From Syntrophobacter fumaroxidans MPOB (GTDB lineage: Bacteria > Desulfobacterota > Syntrophobacteria > Syntrophobacterales > Syntrophobacteraceae): a DNA stretch of 64,000 bases. Under the pieces are notes generated by a model. That model made no database searches and was not told where the DNA came from. It saw only the letters and a program-made list of their open reading frames with translations. Below are positions 1 to 9,488 of the stretch, in pieces. The translations under genes and the position numbers were made by a program. The stretch's first letter is position 1. Each line of letters opens with the position of its first letter. The DNA lies in contig NC_008554.1 in NCBI RefSeq assembly GCF_000014965.1, positions 4,926,252 through 4,990,251 on the forward strand, in the 5' to 3' direction.

Positions 1-1102
1 TTTCCCGCTGGGATTCGAGGATATTGTCGGTGTCGTAGTAGATGGACCGCTCGCGTTCGGCGAACTTCCTGCCCGAAAGCTGCTTTTTCCGGATCTCGGG
101 AGCCTTTTTCCATCCGGCCAGGACCTCTTCCACGACCCGGTGGATGTGCTTGGTGACCTCGCCGGACTGGCGGATCTTGTCGGGCTGGTAGTCCGGTTCC
201 CTCACTTGGCTGAAATCGAGTCCCGCCATCGCCAGGAGGATTCCCACATTGACGTAGGGCAGGGCGCCCTCGATGGAGTAGCCCCCCTCGAGGACCGCGA
301 TGTCGGCCTTGAGGCGGCGGGTGAGCTCCGCATAACCCTGGGCGCAGAAGCTCATGTTCGTGATCGGGTCGGTGTAGTGATTGTCCTGCCCCGCCGAGTT
401 GACGATCAGCTCCGGCTTAAAGTCTTCGAGAATCGGCAGCACCGCCTGGTCCAGCACATACAGAAACCCTTCCTCGGAAGTTCGTGGCGGCAGCGGAATG
501 TTGACGGTCATGCCCGCCGCGGTGGGGCCGCCGATTTCGTAGTGAAACCCCGAGCCCGGGTAGAGCGTTCGGCCGTCCTGGTGCAGGGAGATGAACAGCG
601 TGTCCGGATCGTGCCAGTAAATGTCCTGGGTTCCGTCACCGTGGTGACAGTCCGTGTCGACGATGGCCACCCGGTCGATGCCATAGGCTTTCCGCAGGTA
701 CTCGATCATGATGGCTTCGATATTCACGTTGCAAAATCCCCGCGCGCCGTGCACGACCCGCATGGCATGGTGACCGGGCGGACGGACCAGGGCGAACCCC
801 CGCTCGATGTGCTTTTCCATCACCTGGATGCCGACGGTCTTGGCCCCGCCGGCGCTGATCAGGTGTGATTCGGTCACGACGCTCATTTCATCCGGCACGC
901 AGAAGTGGACCCGCTTGATATCGTCAACCGTCGCCAGGTCCGGCTTGAACTCGATCACGCCTTCGATGTCGAGCAACCCTTCCTCGAACACCTGGTCCTG
1001 GGTGTAGAGCAGCCGTTCTTCCCGCTCCGGGTGGGTCGCACTGATCGCCCAGTCGAAGGCGGGGAAGAAGACCACACCCGTTCTCGTCTTGCTCGTAAGC
1101 AT
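1..1102 (-). CDS. Histone deacetylase family protein (partial, 3' end outside window)
   Basis: Class II-like HDAC/acetoin-utilization family, zinc-dependent removal of acyl groups from lysine or polyamine-type amides. Read on the minus strand from the ATG at 1102, preceded by AAGGAG at a 7-base spacing. Visible motifs: RPPGHHA near residue 107, the metal-binding segment DTDCHHGDGTQ near residue 148, and LEGGYS further on, which carries the catalytic-type Tyr. About 367 residues are visible and the frame is still open at base 1, so the C-terminus is missing. It lies 104 bases downstream of the oxoprolinase-type gene on the same strand, with no terminator seen between them, so the two are probably cotranscribed. 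The bacterial substrate cannot be told from sequence; acetylpolyamine amidohydrolase or protein deacetylase activity are both possible. Confidence 0.9.
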   Translation of the reverse strand, partial: MLTSKTRTGVVFFPAFDWAISATHPEREERLLYTQDQVFEEGLLDIEGVIEFKPDLATVDDIKRVHFCVPDEMSVVTESHLISAGGAKTVGIQVMEKHIERGFALVRPPGHHAMRVVHGARGFCNVNIEAIMIEYLRKAYGIDRVAIVDTDCHHGDGTQDIYWHDPDTLFISLHQDGRTLYPGSGFHYEIGGPTAAGMTVNIPLPPRTSEEGFLYVLDQAVLPILEDFKPELIVNSAGQDNHYTDPITNMSFCAQGYAELTRRLKADIAVLEGGYSIEGALPYVNVGILLAMAGLDFSQVREPDYQPDKIRQSGEVTKHIHRVVEEVLAGWKKAPEIRKKQLSGRKFAERERSIYYDTDNILESQRE

Positions 1103-1206
1103 GTCCTCGCTCCTTTCAGGCAAGCGAACGGCTCGGGGCGGAGTTCCCGTATAACGCCGCCCGGCTTGCCGCCTTCACTCGAAGAACGCCGGGCGGACCG
1201 GACGCC

Positions 1207-2907
1207 TCATGTCTGCGGCGGGACCGATTCGGCCAGCCGGTCCGCAATTTCCCGGTAGCCGGGAATCAGGCCGGGTTTGACCTGGACTTTCACGCGTATG
1301 TTTCGGCCGCTGGTGTAAAAGCTCCGGACCATATTGAACTGAATGTCTTCGATGACTTCCATTTCCAGCTCGGATTCTACCGCCCCCTGCTTGACACACT
1401 TGTCCCGGAGCAGATCGAATGCCAACCGGACCGCCGATTCCCGGTCGAAGTCGCGCTTCACCGTCTTGTAGAAATCCTCTTCGGGTGCCACCGCAATACC
1501 TCTCTCGGTATCGGCAAAGAGCGTAACCTCGGAGGTGTTCTTGGCCAGGGCGGCTCCGAGGGCGTTGGCCACCTGCCAACGGGGGACAACCCGCACCCGT
1601 GAATCCGTGAAGTCGCCCAGGCGCCGGGCGAAATGCGGCGCCGGCCCTCCGAGAACGAGGATTTCGCCGGGCCGCACCTGGTAACCTCCGAGCAGTTCCT
1701 GCACCGTATACACGGGCTTGCTGTTGATGTTCGAAATCATCTCCCCCGCTGCGGACAGGATCTTGCGGCAGGCTTCGTCGAAGACACGGTTGGCGGTATC
1801 CTCCAGGGACATCCCCAGGCCGTCGGCAATGGGCTGCAGCCCGCGCCGGGAAGACCCCGCATCGCCGTCGTTCACCTTGCCCAGCACAAACAGCGCGTCG
1901 GTGGGGGTGGGCACAGGCCCTCCATAAGCCATGGCCGGGCCCTTCCGGTCGGGCCCGATGGAAAGCCCGCCGTCCGCCAGGCGGACGACGCTGTCCCCGC
2001 CGAGGCCGATGGAGACCGTCTTGAGCGCGCGGATCAATGTCTTGTACCCGCCCAACTCGCATCCCAGCGGGTCCAGGAGCGGCACTTTCCGGATCAATAT
2101 CGCCATGTCCGTCGAAGTCCCGCCGATATCCAGGACGAGGGTTTCCTCGGTCTCCGAGGCGAACGGCAAGGAACCCATGACACTCGCCGCCGGCCCGGAT
2201 AGAATGGTCTGGCCCGGGCACTGGAGCGATGCCTCGAGGCTCATGGTGCCCCCGTCGGCCTTGAGCACGTAAATGGGAACGTTCAATCCCTTCTTTTCAA
2301 GCGATTCCCGGACCGCATCGAAAAACCTGCGATGGGTTTCGCAGACTGCGGCGTTGAGGTACGCGGTGGCGATACGCCTCGGAAAATTCAGGTTTCCCGA
2401 AAGGCGGTGGCCCAATACCACGTTGAAGAAGGAATCTCCAAGGATGTCGCGGACTTGTGTCTCGTGCTTCGGATTCCGCACGGAGAACTTACTCACCACC
2501 GCCACCTGCCGGACCCCGTCGGTCTTGAGCTTCGAGGCGATCGCCTGGATTTCCGAAGTTTTCACGGACTGGATTTCACGGCCGCGGTGGTCGATGGAGC
2601 CGGCCACGCAGTAGTAATGAGGGCCGGTCCGAAAGAATTCGGGGTCGACACCCGGGCCGGCGGATACGATCACTGCGGTTTCATTCGTCTTGCCTTCGAT
2701 AATGGCGTTCGTCGTCAGGGTCGTGCTCAGCACCACCCGGCTGATGCCGTCGGGGGGGATTCCGCCGGTGACCCCTTCGATGCCCGCCCGGACACACCCC
2801 AGCAAATCGGCATGGTCCGTGGGGACTTTCGTTTGGCGATGAATGCCGTCCTTGTCGATGAGAACGACATCGGTATGAGTGCCACCCACATCCAACCCTA
2901 ATATCAT
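1207..2907 (-). CDS. Hydantoinase/oxoprolinase-family protein (HyuA-like)
   Basis: 566-residue ATP-dependent hydantoinase/5-oxoprolinase A-type subunit, a member of the ASKHA fold. The N-terminus shows the first phosphate-binding motif LGLDVGGTHTD (residues 3-13). A second, VLDIGGTSTDMAIL, is near residue 266, followed by SIGLGGDSVV. The start is placed at the ATG at 2907, because the family begins directly at this beta-strand and AGGGG lies upstream. An earlier in-frame start at 3003 would add 32 residues unlike the family. No HyuB partner is adjacent, which is unusual for true oxoprolinases, so the substrate (hydantoin, 5-oxoproline, acetone-type or another cyclic amide) is open. It is first in a probable two-gene operon with the HDAC-family gene. 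Confidence 0.85.
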   Translation of the reverse strand: MILGLDVGGTHTDVVLIDKDGIHRQTKVPTDHADLLGCVRAGIEGVTGGIPPDGISRVVLSTTLTTNAIIEGKTNETAVIVSAGPGVDPEFFRTGPHYYCVAGSIDHRGREIQSVKTSEIQAIASKLKTDGVRQVAVVSKFSVRNPKHETQVRDILGDSFFNVVLGHRLSGNLNFPRRIATAYLNAAVCETHRRFFDAVRESLEKKGLNVPIYVLKADGGTMSLEASLQCPGQTILSGPAASVMGSLPFASETEETLVLDIGGTSTDMAILIRKVPLLDPLGCELGGYKTLIRALKTVSIGLGGDSVVRLADGGLSIGPDRKGPAMAYGGPVPTPTDALFVLGKVNDGDAGSSRRGLQPIADGLGMSLEDTANRVFDEACRKILSAAGEMISNINSKPVYTVQELLGGYQVRPGEILVLGGPAPHFARRLGDFTDSRVRVVPRWQVANALGAALAKNTSEVTLFADTERGIAVAPEEDFYKTVKRDFDRESAVRLAFDLLRDKCVKQGAVESELEMEVIEDIQFNMVRSFYTSGRNIRVKVQVKPGLIPGYREIADRLAESVPPQT

Positions 2908-3613
2908 GGCGTTCCCCTGCGTTTTGCCGGATCGGTCAGCCGCCGTTGACGGGAATCGAGCGCGGAACATCCGCCCACTCGTATTGCTGCAGCCCCGGTC
3001 CACCCCAAAAAAATGCTAACGGAAAGGCTTGAGGCTGTCAATGTAACACTATCTGAAAACCGAGAATTCTTCTCGTTCCCTCGACTCACGAACGTCTCCC
3101 GTCGGTATGCGCCGACAGCTCCATCGAAAACTCGACAGTTCCAGCTTCAATCGGAACGCCTGAACAAGTGAGGCCGTTGAAGTTGCCGGACGCCGTCGCT
3201 ATCCAGTCAAACGGCGTTCGCGAAAGGGGGGGTATCACGCAGAGCTCTACATATCATGAAGTGATAGTGGATGACATCAAGTTTTCGAACGATTGCGACG
3301 ACCTGTCCCGCGAATCGGGGTTCGGTGTCGGTTTCGAGCTCGAATTCTATGGTGGGCGTTGCGACGACCGGTGAAGGACTGAATTCTTGACGCACCGGAG
3401 CGACCGGGCGAACGGTTGGACGGAAAAGGCCGTCCGGGCCGGGCGGGGGGATTGCCGGGCACGCCGGGGGAGGCCGTCCGCGGCAGGCTCTTTTCGTCCC
3501 GCGACTTCAAGCCGGCCTCGCGCCTGTGCGCGGGCCGCAACCCGGATAAGGCTGGGTAATCATTCCCTCGCTCCATTGCTTTGCAGTGAAACCGTCGCCT
3601 TGGATGGAGCCCA
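2908..3613. other. Intergenic region with promoter, no convincing gene
   Basis: About 700 bases between the oxoprolinase-type gene and the 3' end of mreB. It holds the minus-strand promoter listed separately. A short palindrome CGAGAA-TTC-TTCTCG at 3061-3075 lies just upstream of that promoter's -35 box and could be an operator. The remaining short open frames have no recognisable protein features. Confidence 0.5.
3013..3041 (-). promoter_or_regulatory. Candidate sigma-70 promoter for the oxoprolinase/HDAC operon
   Basis: On the minus strand TTGACA (3036-3041) is followed after exactly 17 bases by TAGCAT (3013-3018). The promoter faces the gene starting at 2907, giving a leader of roughly 100 bases. 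Confidence 0.55.
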
Positions 3614-4636
3614 TCAGTTCAGGAAGACGTCCCGGTAGTAGTCGTAATGTTCGGTGGCGGCCCCCGCGCCCCGTATGACCGCGCGCAGAGGGTCTTCGGA
3701 CTTTTTCACCTCCAGGCCCGTGACCTGGTGGAGCAACATGCGCAGGCCCTTGAGCAGAGCCCCGCCCCCCGCCAGCCAGATGCCGTTTTCGGCGAGGTCC
3801 GAAGCCAAATCCGCGGAAACCCGTTCCAGCACCCTGCGCACCGCCTCGACAATGGCCATGGTCGGTTCCTTGATCGCATCGCGGATGTCCGCGTCGGTGA
3901 CGGAGACGACCTTGGGCATGCCCGTGGCCAGGTCCTTGCCTCGAAGCTTGACCTCCAGGGTTCGCTTGAGCGGCACGGCCGAGCCGATCTTGATCTTGAT
4001 GACTTCCGCCATGGTTTCGCTGATGTTCATCCCGTGCTCGCGCCGCATGAACTGGCAGATCGCCTCGTTGGCCTCGTCTCCGGCCACTCGCAACGACTCG
4101 CTGCAGGAGACCGCAAACATCGAGATCACCGCCACTTCCGTGGTCCCGCCGCCGATGTCCACCACCATCTGCCCCGCGGGCTGATCGATCGCCAGGCCCG
4201 TGCCGATCGCCGCGGCCATGGGCTCTTCGATCAGGCTGACTTTACCCGCTCCCGCCATCTCCGAGGCCTCGATCACCGCCCGCTTCTCCACCGAAGTGAT
4301 CCCTGCCGGCACCGCCACCACCAGCTTGGGCTTTGAAAGGGGCAACCGCTTGAACACCTTCCCCAGAAACGATCGGATCATGAACGTGGCCGTCTCGAAA
4401 TCATGGATGACCCCGTCTTTCATGGGGCGGGAAATCAGCGTGTTCCTCCCGTGCCGCCCGACGAGGTTCTTGGCCTCGTTGCCCACGGCAATCACCTGGT
4501 TGGTTTCCTTGTCGAGGGCGACCATTGAAGGTTCGTCCAGAACCACGCCTTTCCCTCTCACGTAAATGAGCGAGTTTGCAGTACCCAAATCCATGGCCAT
4601 GTCCTTGGAGAGAAAGTCGAGCATGCGACCGATCAT
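3614..4636 (-). CDS. mreB: Rod shape-determining protein MreB
   Basis: 340-residue bacterial actin that forms membrane-associated filaments guiding lateral cell-wall synthesis. The actin-fold nucleotide motifs are present: MDLGTANSLIYV at residues 14-25, VVDIGGGTTEVAVIS near 163, and the adenosine-binding LAGGGALLKGL near 290. The length is typical for the family. The start ATG at 4636 follows a GGAAGG-type ribosome site. The usual mreC, mreD and pbp2 partners are not next to it, so this could be a stand-alone or second copy. It is divergently transcribed from a D-Ala-D-Ala carboxypeptidase, so both genes at this junction act on the cell wall. Confidence 0.96.
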   Translation of the reverse strand: MIGRMLDFLSKDMAMDLGTANSLIYVRGKGVVLDEPSMVALDKETNQVIAVGNEAKNLVGRHGRNTLISRPMKDGVIHDFETATFMIRSFLGKVFKRLPLSKPKLVVAVPAGITSVEKRAVIEASEMAGAGKVSLIEEPMAAAIGTGLAIDQPAGQMVVDIGGGTTEVAVISMFAVSCSESLRVAGDEANEAICQFMRREHGMNISETMAEVIKIKIGSAVPLKRTLEVKLRGKDLATGMPKVVSVTDADIRDAIKEPTMAIVEAVRRVLERVSADLASDLAENGIWLAGGGALLKGLRMLLHQVTGLEVKKSEDPLRAVIRGAGAATEHYDYYRDVFLN

Positions 4637-4700
4637 TTTTCGTTTCCCTTCCTCAATTTGCGCTGTAGTGTGGGTTCTGTCCGTTGCCGTCGATCATCCC

Positions 4701-4730
4701 CTTATAGCAAATGTTTCGAGCCGTTTGCAA
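4701..4730 (-). promoter_or_regulatory. Candidate mreB promoter
   Basis: On the minus strand TTGCAA (4725-4730), an 18-base spacer and TATAAG (4701-4706), about 65 bases upstream of the mreB start. Confidence 0.5.
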
Positions 4731-4854
4731 AAAGTTCGTTCACCGCGGGCGATATCCGAGAATTTATCCGTTATGGACTTTGCTTTTCTTTCCGTAAAGA
4801 GTGTAAGAGTGGAAAAATCATCAACGATGATGGATTGATGATGAAGTTTTTTTG

Positions 4855-4885
4855 TTGACAAATCAGTCGAGTCTAACGATACACT
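4855..4885 (+). promoter_or_regulatory. Candidate promoter for the carboxypeptidase gene
   Basis: A perfect TTGACA at 4855-4860 lies in an AT-rich stretch. The -10 is poorer: GATACA at 4878 (17-base spacer) or TACACT at 4880 (19-base spacer). It would give a leader of about 145 bases before the start at 5034. Confidence 0.4.
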
Positions 4886-5033
4886 GTTAATCGTTGAGCT
4901 TTTTCGTGAAGTCGCGACTGTGCCGGGATCGGGGAGGGTACCGGCCGTCGGCGGGGGCGAACGGCAAATCGGAATTGTGTGATACGCGGAGTCGGATCGG
5001 CGCCGTGCCGATTCGACGGGGAGGGGGAGAGCG

Positions 5034-6422
5034 ATGCGGGATCGATGGCGGTTTGCGGCATGGGGGCTGGCGCTGGCGTTGAGTGTCGTATCGGTTCAAT
5101 CGGTCCTGGCCGCGCCGTTTACCGTGAACGCCCGATCGGCAATGGTCGTCGATATGTCCAACGGCGTGGTTCTCTACGAAAAGAATGCCGATGACCTCAT
5201 TGCTCCCGCTTCCATCACCAAGGTCCTCACCCTCTACATTGTTTTCGACGCCATCAGGGAAGGCCGCATCCGCCTGGACGACCGGGTGGAAATCAGCTCC
5301 CGCGCCGCGAAGACGACCGGGTCCCGCATGGGGGTGAAGGCCGGCACGCGCGTGTCCTTGGAAGAGCTCATCAAGGGCATGGCGGTGGTGTCCGGCAATG
5401 ATGCCTGCGTGGCCGTGGCCGAGCACATCAGCGGAAACGTCGAAGCGTTCGTTCGGAAAATGAATGCCAAGGCCCGGGAACTGGGCATGAACAGCAGCCG
5501 GTTCATGACGCCGAACGGCCTTCCGGCCAAAGGGCAGCTCACGACAGCCCGGGATATCGCCAGGCTTTCCATCGCCTATTTGAGGCGCTTTCCCGATTCG
5601 CTGACCATCCATTCGATGCAGGCCTACAGTTACGGCACTTCAAGTCACCACAACGCCAACCGGCTGCTCGCGACCTGTCCCGGCGTGGACGGTCTGAAGA
5701 CCGGGTTCGTCTGCGCGTCGGGCTACAACATCACGGCGACCGCCAGGCGCGGGAACACGCGCATCCTCGCGGTGGTGCTGGGAGCGCCCACTCCGGGGGT
5801 CCGGCTGCGCGAGACGACGAAGCTGCTGGAAGCGGGGTTCGCGGAGGTCGCTCCGGAACTGGCGGACATGAGATATGCAACCCTTGCCTCCGACGACTTC
5901 GGGGAACAAAGGCCGTCGTACGTGAGGGTCCCGGCCGGCTCCGGCAGGAAGGGAAAAGCCGCGCGGATCAGGCTCTCTAAGACGGCCAAGTCGGGCAAAT
6001 CGTCCCGGCATGACAAGGTGGTGAAGGTGTCCGGGCGCGACAAGGCGGTGAAGGTTGCGAAGTCCTCGGGTAAGTCTTCGAAGAGAGCCCCGGCCGAGGT
6101 GTGCCGGGACACGTCCGCAAAGGGCGGCAAGATCAACGCGCGGACCGCTCGAGGAAAGCCCGTAAAGGATCTCCGCGTGGCGGAAAAAGCCGGCTCCGGG
6201 AAACAAATGGCGGCCGTCAATAAGACGAGATCCTCCCGGGACAAGATCGCGAAGTCAAAGGATACCGGCAAGTCCGGCAACGCGAAGAAAAGCGCCGCTG
6301 CCCAATCCAAAAAGCCTTCGAAAGCGACCCGGTCGGCCGCTGCCTGCCCTTCCAAGAAAGGCGCGGCCGCCCAGAAAACCAAGCAGCAGGCAAAGCTCAC
6401 CAAGGGGAAAGACAAGGGGTAG
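5034..6422 (+). CDS. D-alanyl-D-alanine carboxypeptidase (PBP5/6 family) with basic tail
   Basis: 462-residue serine peptidase of family S11, expected in the periplasm, where it trims the terminal D-Ala from peptidoglycan stem peptides. Residues 1-27 form a signal peptide ending in LAA. The three penicilloyl-transferase motifs are intact: SITK (60-63, catalytic Ser60), SGN (120-122) and KTG (222-224). The catalytic domain ends near residue 290. It is followed by about 160 residues extremely rich in Lys, Ser, Ala and Arg, replacing the usual PBP5 C-terminal beta-domain and membrane-anchoring amphipathic helix. The tail resembles histone-H1-like or AlgP-like low-complexity sequence and could bind anionic wall polymers; that role is inference. 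The start ATG is preceded by GGGGAGGGGGAGAG. Confidence 0.93.
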   Translation: MRDRWRFAAWGLALALSVVSVQSVLAAPFTVNARSAMVVDMSNGVVLYEKNADDLIAPASITKVLTLYIVFDAIREGRIRLDDRVEISSRAAKTTGSRMGVKAGTRVSLEELIKGMAVVSGNDACVAVAEHISGNVEAFVRKMNAKARELGMNSSRFMTPNGLPAKGQLTTARDIARLSIAYLRRFPDSLTIHSMQAYSYGTSSHHNANRLLATCPGVDGLKTGFVCASGYNITATARRGNTRILAVVLGAPTPGVRLRETTKLLEAGFAEVAPELADMRYATLASDDFGEQRPSYVRVPAGSGRKGKAARIRLSKTAKSGKSSRHDKVVKVSGRDKAVKVAKSSGKSSKRAPAEVCRDTSAKGGKINARTARGKPVKDLRVAEKAGSGKQMAAVNKTRSSRDKIAKSKDTGKSGNAKKSAAAQSKKPSKATRSAAACPSKKGAAAQKTKQQAKLTKGKDKG

Positions 6423-7337
6423 TCCCGCCTGCTGGGCCCCGACTCCCCTCAAGTTCCTCGAATTCCTCCGATTCGGCGTCAAAGCTAAGGGGTATCACCG
6501 CATGACGAAACCGGACCCCTTTGACCGCACCAAGACCCGCCCCGCAAGAATCATCGCCCGCACCCGCAAGAATCGTCGCCCGCATCTTCGTGGGAGAATA
6601 GTTTCGGCCCGGCACATTTTCATCCTTCGTTGTGATCTGCCCACGGCAAGCCAAATCGCATAGCAACAGTGTTCCTTCTCGAGTATTGAGTCGCGTAAGG
6701 CGGGGGGTGCGCGACAGCGCAACTCACGGTCTCAATACCATTTTCCCTGCCGTCATACCCAACATACAAGGGTGGGGTGCGCGACGGCGCAGCACACAAT
6801 CATGAGGCCCGCGGGCCTTAATCCTGCCGGCCATTGGGGCCCTGTGGAGTGCGCCAAGCGCAGCGCAGCCCACGGCTTTAATGCCCTTGGCCCGGGGCTC
6901 GGTGTTATAAACGATCCGGAGCTCACGTGCGGAACGCCCACCTGGAGGGGCCGGCGTCCGCCGGGTTTCACATCGATCATGACAAGGGCGGGTGCATGAG
7001 GCTCAGCCTGATCATGGCCACGCAGGACCCCTGCCCACCTTGCCGATCCCCTCGGGAATGACGATTCCAATCGTTATGCATTGATGTGAGCCGCCGGTTT
7101 ATAAAGAAATGTGAAAAGTGTAGGTTTGACCCCTTGCGGCACATTTATTGCGTAGTGTTTCACTGACGTTCAAAATATGCAAATCTTGGTCTTAGGTCAG
7201 TGGTTTACCCATTCCGATGGATACTGTAGCCCGTGTGAATGTGTTTGGATTCCTTGCCCTTGGATGCAGATGAGCTGTGAATCAATCGCGAACACGAGAA
7301 CGAATGGGGGCAAAAAGCGATTTCTAGAAGAAATTCA
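6423..7337. other. Long intergenic region with short repeats
   Basis: About 900 bases without a convincing gene. It contains a 22-base tandem duplication (6541-6584), two related copies of a GGTGCGCGAC-type segment (about 6706 and 6776), and a 14-base perfect palindrome AGGCCCGCGGGCCT near 6800. The composition drifts AT-richer from 7060 towards the Rhs gene. Confidence 0.5.
6541..6584. repeat. 22-bp tandem duplication
   Basis: Two adjacent 22-base units (6541-6562 and 6563-6584) beginning CCCGCAAGAATC and differing at one position. Confidence 0.7.
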
Positions 7338-9488
7338 TTGCCGGCAATCGTGATGACAATTCTTGTCACTCTCCTCCTGGGTTTTTCCATTCACAGCGAG
7401 ACCTTGAAATCGGCCCGTCCCGATGCCGTCAGCGCTTTGTGGATCGGGGATTCGCGGGGCATGACGAAAGTCGCCCCGGGGACGGGAGCGCTCCTTTTGC
7501 GGGTCGATACCGCGGGAGAAGTCGGCGCGATTGCGGTGGACGAATGGAACGCAAGGGTCTGGGCGCGGGGGCATCACGCTCTTTACGCCTTTGATTTCGC
7601 CGGCGCGCAATTGTTGCGGATTCCTTTTCCGTACCGGCACCACCACGAACGGGACGGTTGCGGACCGCCGGGTCCTGTCGGAACGGAGGATGCGCGTCTT
7701 GCGGTCGATCCCGCCGACGGGGCGGTCTGGCATGCCGCGGGGGAATGGCTGTTCCGGTTCGACGTGCAGGGAGAGCTCAAGGTTTCCCTCAAGCTGCACC
7801 ACCCGATTCGGGGGATTGCCCTGGATCGTTCGAAGTCGCACCTGTGGGTTGCGACCGACCGGGCCGTCACCGCCTACGACCAGGAGGGGCATGCCGTCGG
7901 GGGAATCGAGCTTCGTCGTCGCTCCGAAGTCCGCGACATTGCGTTCGACCCCGTTTCGGGGGGCCTCTGGATCGCTCTCGATCACTTCCTGAAGCGCTAT
8001 GACGATAACGGAGCGCTCCTCTTCGAAAAACGGTTTCACCGGATTCGGCGGATCGGCGCGGACGGCCGGGGCGGGCTGTGGATTGCGAGGGAGCGAACGG
8101 TCGCGCGCCTGGATCGCGACGGGAAGACGCTCTTTGAAGTCGATCCTTTCCAAGGGCGGGAAGGCGGAGGCCCGAACGATCTTGCTCCGGACGTTTTGGA
8201 CGGTTCCGCCTGGGTCGTGAACGGGAAGTTCCTGGCTCACGTGAGCGCGACGGGAGCGGTATCGAGCGTTTTCGATCCCGACGCCGCCCACCGGACCCGC
8301 TTGCATGCCGTTGTGCTCTACCGGGACGCGGCGCCCCCGGCGGTAGGCATCACGAGTCCTGCCGAGGGAACCCGGATCAACACGTCGTCGCCGGAAATCG
8401 CGGTGACTTACAGTGACGCCGGAACGGGCGTGGACCCGGGGAGCCTTTTCTTCAGGGTCAACGGGAGCGATTGCGCGGGGGTGTGCAGCGCCACCGATAC
8501 CGGCGCCCTCTGCGCCCTTCCGGCCGTCCTGCGGGAAGGGGAAAATACCGTGATTGCCACGGTGAAGGACTACGAGGGGAACGTCTCCAGACCGGCGCAG
8601 GTGAGCTTCACGATCGATACGGTGCCTCCCGGGATCACGTTGAGCGCCCCGCCGCAGGGCCTGGTGACCAACCAGGCGGGACAGGCGATTGCCGGGAGTG
8701 TGAGCGAGCCGGCAACGCTCACCTCTAACGGGCTGCCGCTCACCCTGGGGGAAGGTCTGAGCTTTTCGGGAACCATCACCCTGGGCGAAGGGACGAACAC
8801 CGTTGAGCTGATGGCGGTGGACCGGGCGGGGAACAACGCCCGGCTCATCCTGAACCTCACCCTGGACACCGTTGCTCCGGGCATTCCCGACCTGGGGCTC
8901 ATCGCGGTGAGCGACCCGGTCGACGGCCAGGTCACCGTCACAGGTGCCGCGGGCAGCGTGGAAGGCGGGGCCGAGGTGGTGGTGACAAACAGTGTCACCG
9001 GAGAGACAAAAATCGTCACCGCGAACGCCGACGGCAGCTTTACGGTGAGTATCGGGGCTCGGGCGGGAGAAACGCTTTCCATCGCGGTGCGGGACAAGGC
9101 GGGCAATTCGGGTCCGGCCGCGAACCTCGCCGTTCCCGCGGCGGGGTCGCCCGCCGCGGACAAGCTTCCGGAGGGGAGTTTCGGATATTTTTACCGGGAT
9201 CTCGTGCCGCGGGACGCCACGATTGCCGAGTACAACCCCAGGCGATTCGGCCTCGTCACGGGAATCGTGAATGACGCGGCAACGTGCCGCTCGCCGGGGT
9301 CGTCGTGTCGATTCTTTCGCACCCGGAATACGGCACGGCGGCGACGGATGCCGCGGGGCGCTTCACTTTGCCGGCCGAGGGCGGGGGCACGCTCACCGTC
9401 GTCTACCACAAGGCCGGTTTGCTCCCGTCGCAGCGACAGGTCAACCTGCCGTGGAACGATTTCGCGGTGGCCGAGACGCTGCGGATGA
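7338..9488 (+). CDS. Rhs-type surface protein, N-terminal part (frameshifted)
   Basis: This frame encodes the N-terminal about 648 residues of a giant Rhs/YD-repeat protein. It starts with a signal-like hydrophobic segment (ILVTLLLGFSIHS). A beta-propeller-like region follows, with repeated LWIG/LWVA strands (residues 30-300), then two bacterial Ig-like modules (from PAVGITSPAEGTRI near 335 and from PPGITLSAPPQG near 430). After about base 9280 the frame runs into Arg-rich nonsense, while homology continues in the -1 frame of the next entry. One base therefore appears to be missing near 9281, either a real mutation or a sequence error. The start is uncertain: TTG 7338, GTG 7350 or ATG 7353 are all in frame. 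The intact protein would be about 2,480 residues. Confidence 0.75.
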   Translation: MPAIVMTILVTLLLGFSIHSETLKSARPDAVSALWIGDSRGMTKVAPGTGALLLRVDTAGEVGAIAVDEWNARVWARGHHALYAFDFAGAQLLRIPFPYRHHHERDGCGPPGPVGTEDARLAVDPADGAVWHAAGEWLFRFDVQGELKVSLKLHHPIRGIALDRSKSHLWVATDRAVTAYDQEGHAVGGIELRRRSEVRDIAFDPVSGGLWIALDHFLKRYDDNGALLFEKRFHRIRRIGADGRGGLWIARERTVARLDRDGKTLFEVDPFQGREGGGPNDLAPDVLDGSAWVVNGKFLAHVSATGAVSSVFDPDAAHRTRLHAVVLYRDAAPPAVGITSPAEGTRINTSSPEIAVTYSDAGTGVDPGSLFFRVNGSDCAGVCSATDTGALCALPAVLREGENTVIATVKDYEGNVSRPAQVSFTIDTVPPGITLSAPPQGLVTNQAGQAIAGSVSEPATLTSNGLPLTLGEGLSFSGTITLGEGTNTVELMAVDRAGNNARLILNLTLDTVAPGIPDLGLIAVSDPVDGQVTVTGAAGSVEGGAEVVVTNSVTGETKIVTANADGSFTVSIGARAGETLSIAVRDKAGNSGPAANLAVPAAGSPAADKLPEGSFGYFYRDLVPRDATIAEYNPRRFGLVTGIVNDAATCRSPGSSCRFFRTRNTARRRRMPRGASLCRPRAGARSPSSTTRPVCSRRSDRSTCRGTISRWPRRCG

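Larger units (their letters stand above)
4637..5033. other. Divergent intergenic region mreB / carboxypeptidase
   Basis: About 400 bases, AT-rich in the middle (4740-4880), carrying back-to-back candidate promoters for the two cell-wall genes. No gene is seen in it. Confidence 0.6.

Noticed and set aside
6772..6999. 75-codon frame in the intergenic region
   Set aside because: No ribosome site, no protein motif and overlapping palindromes.
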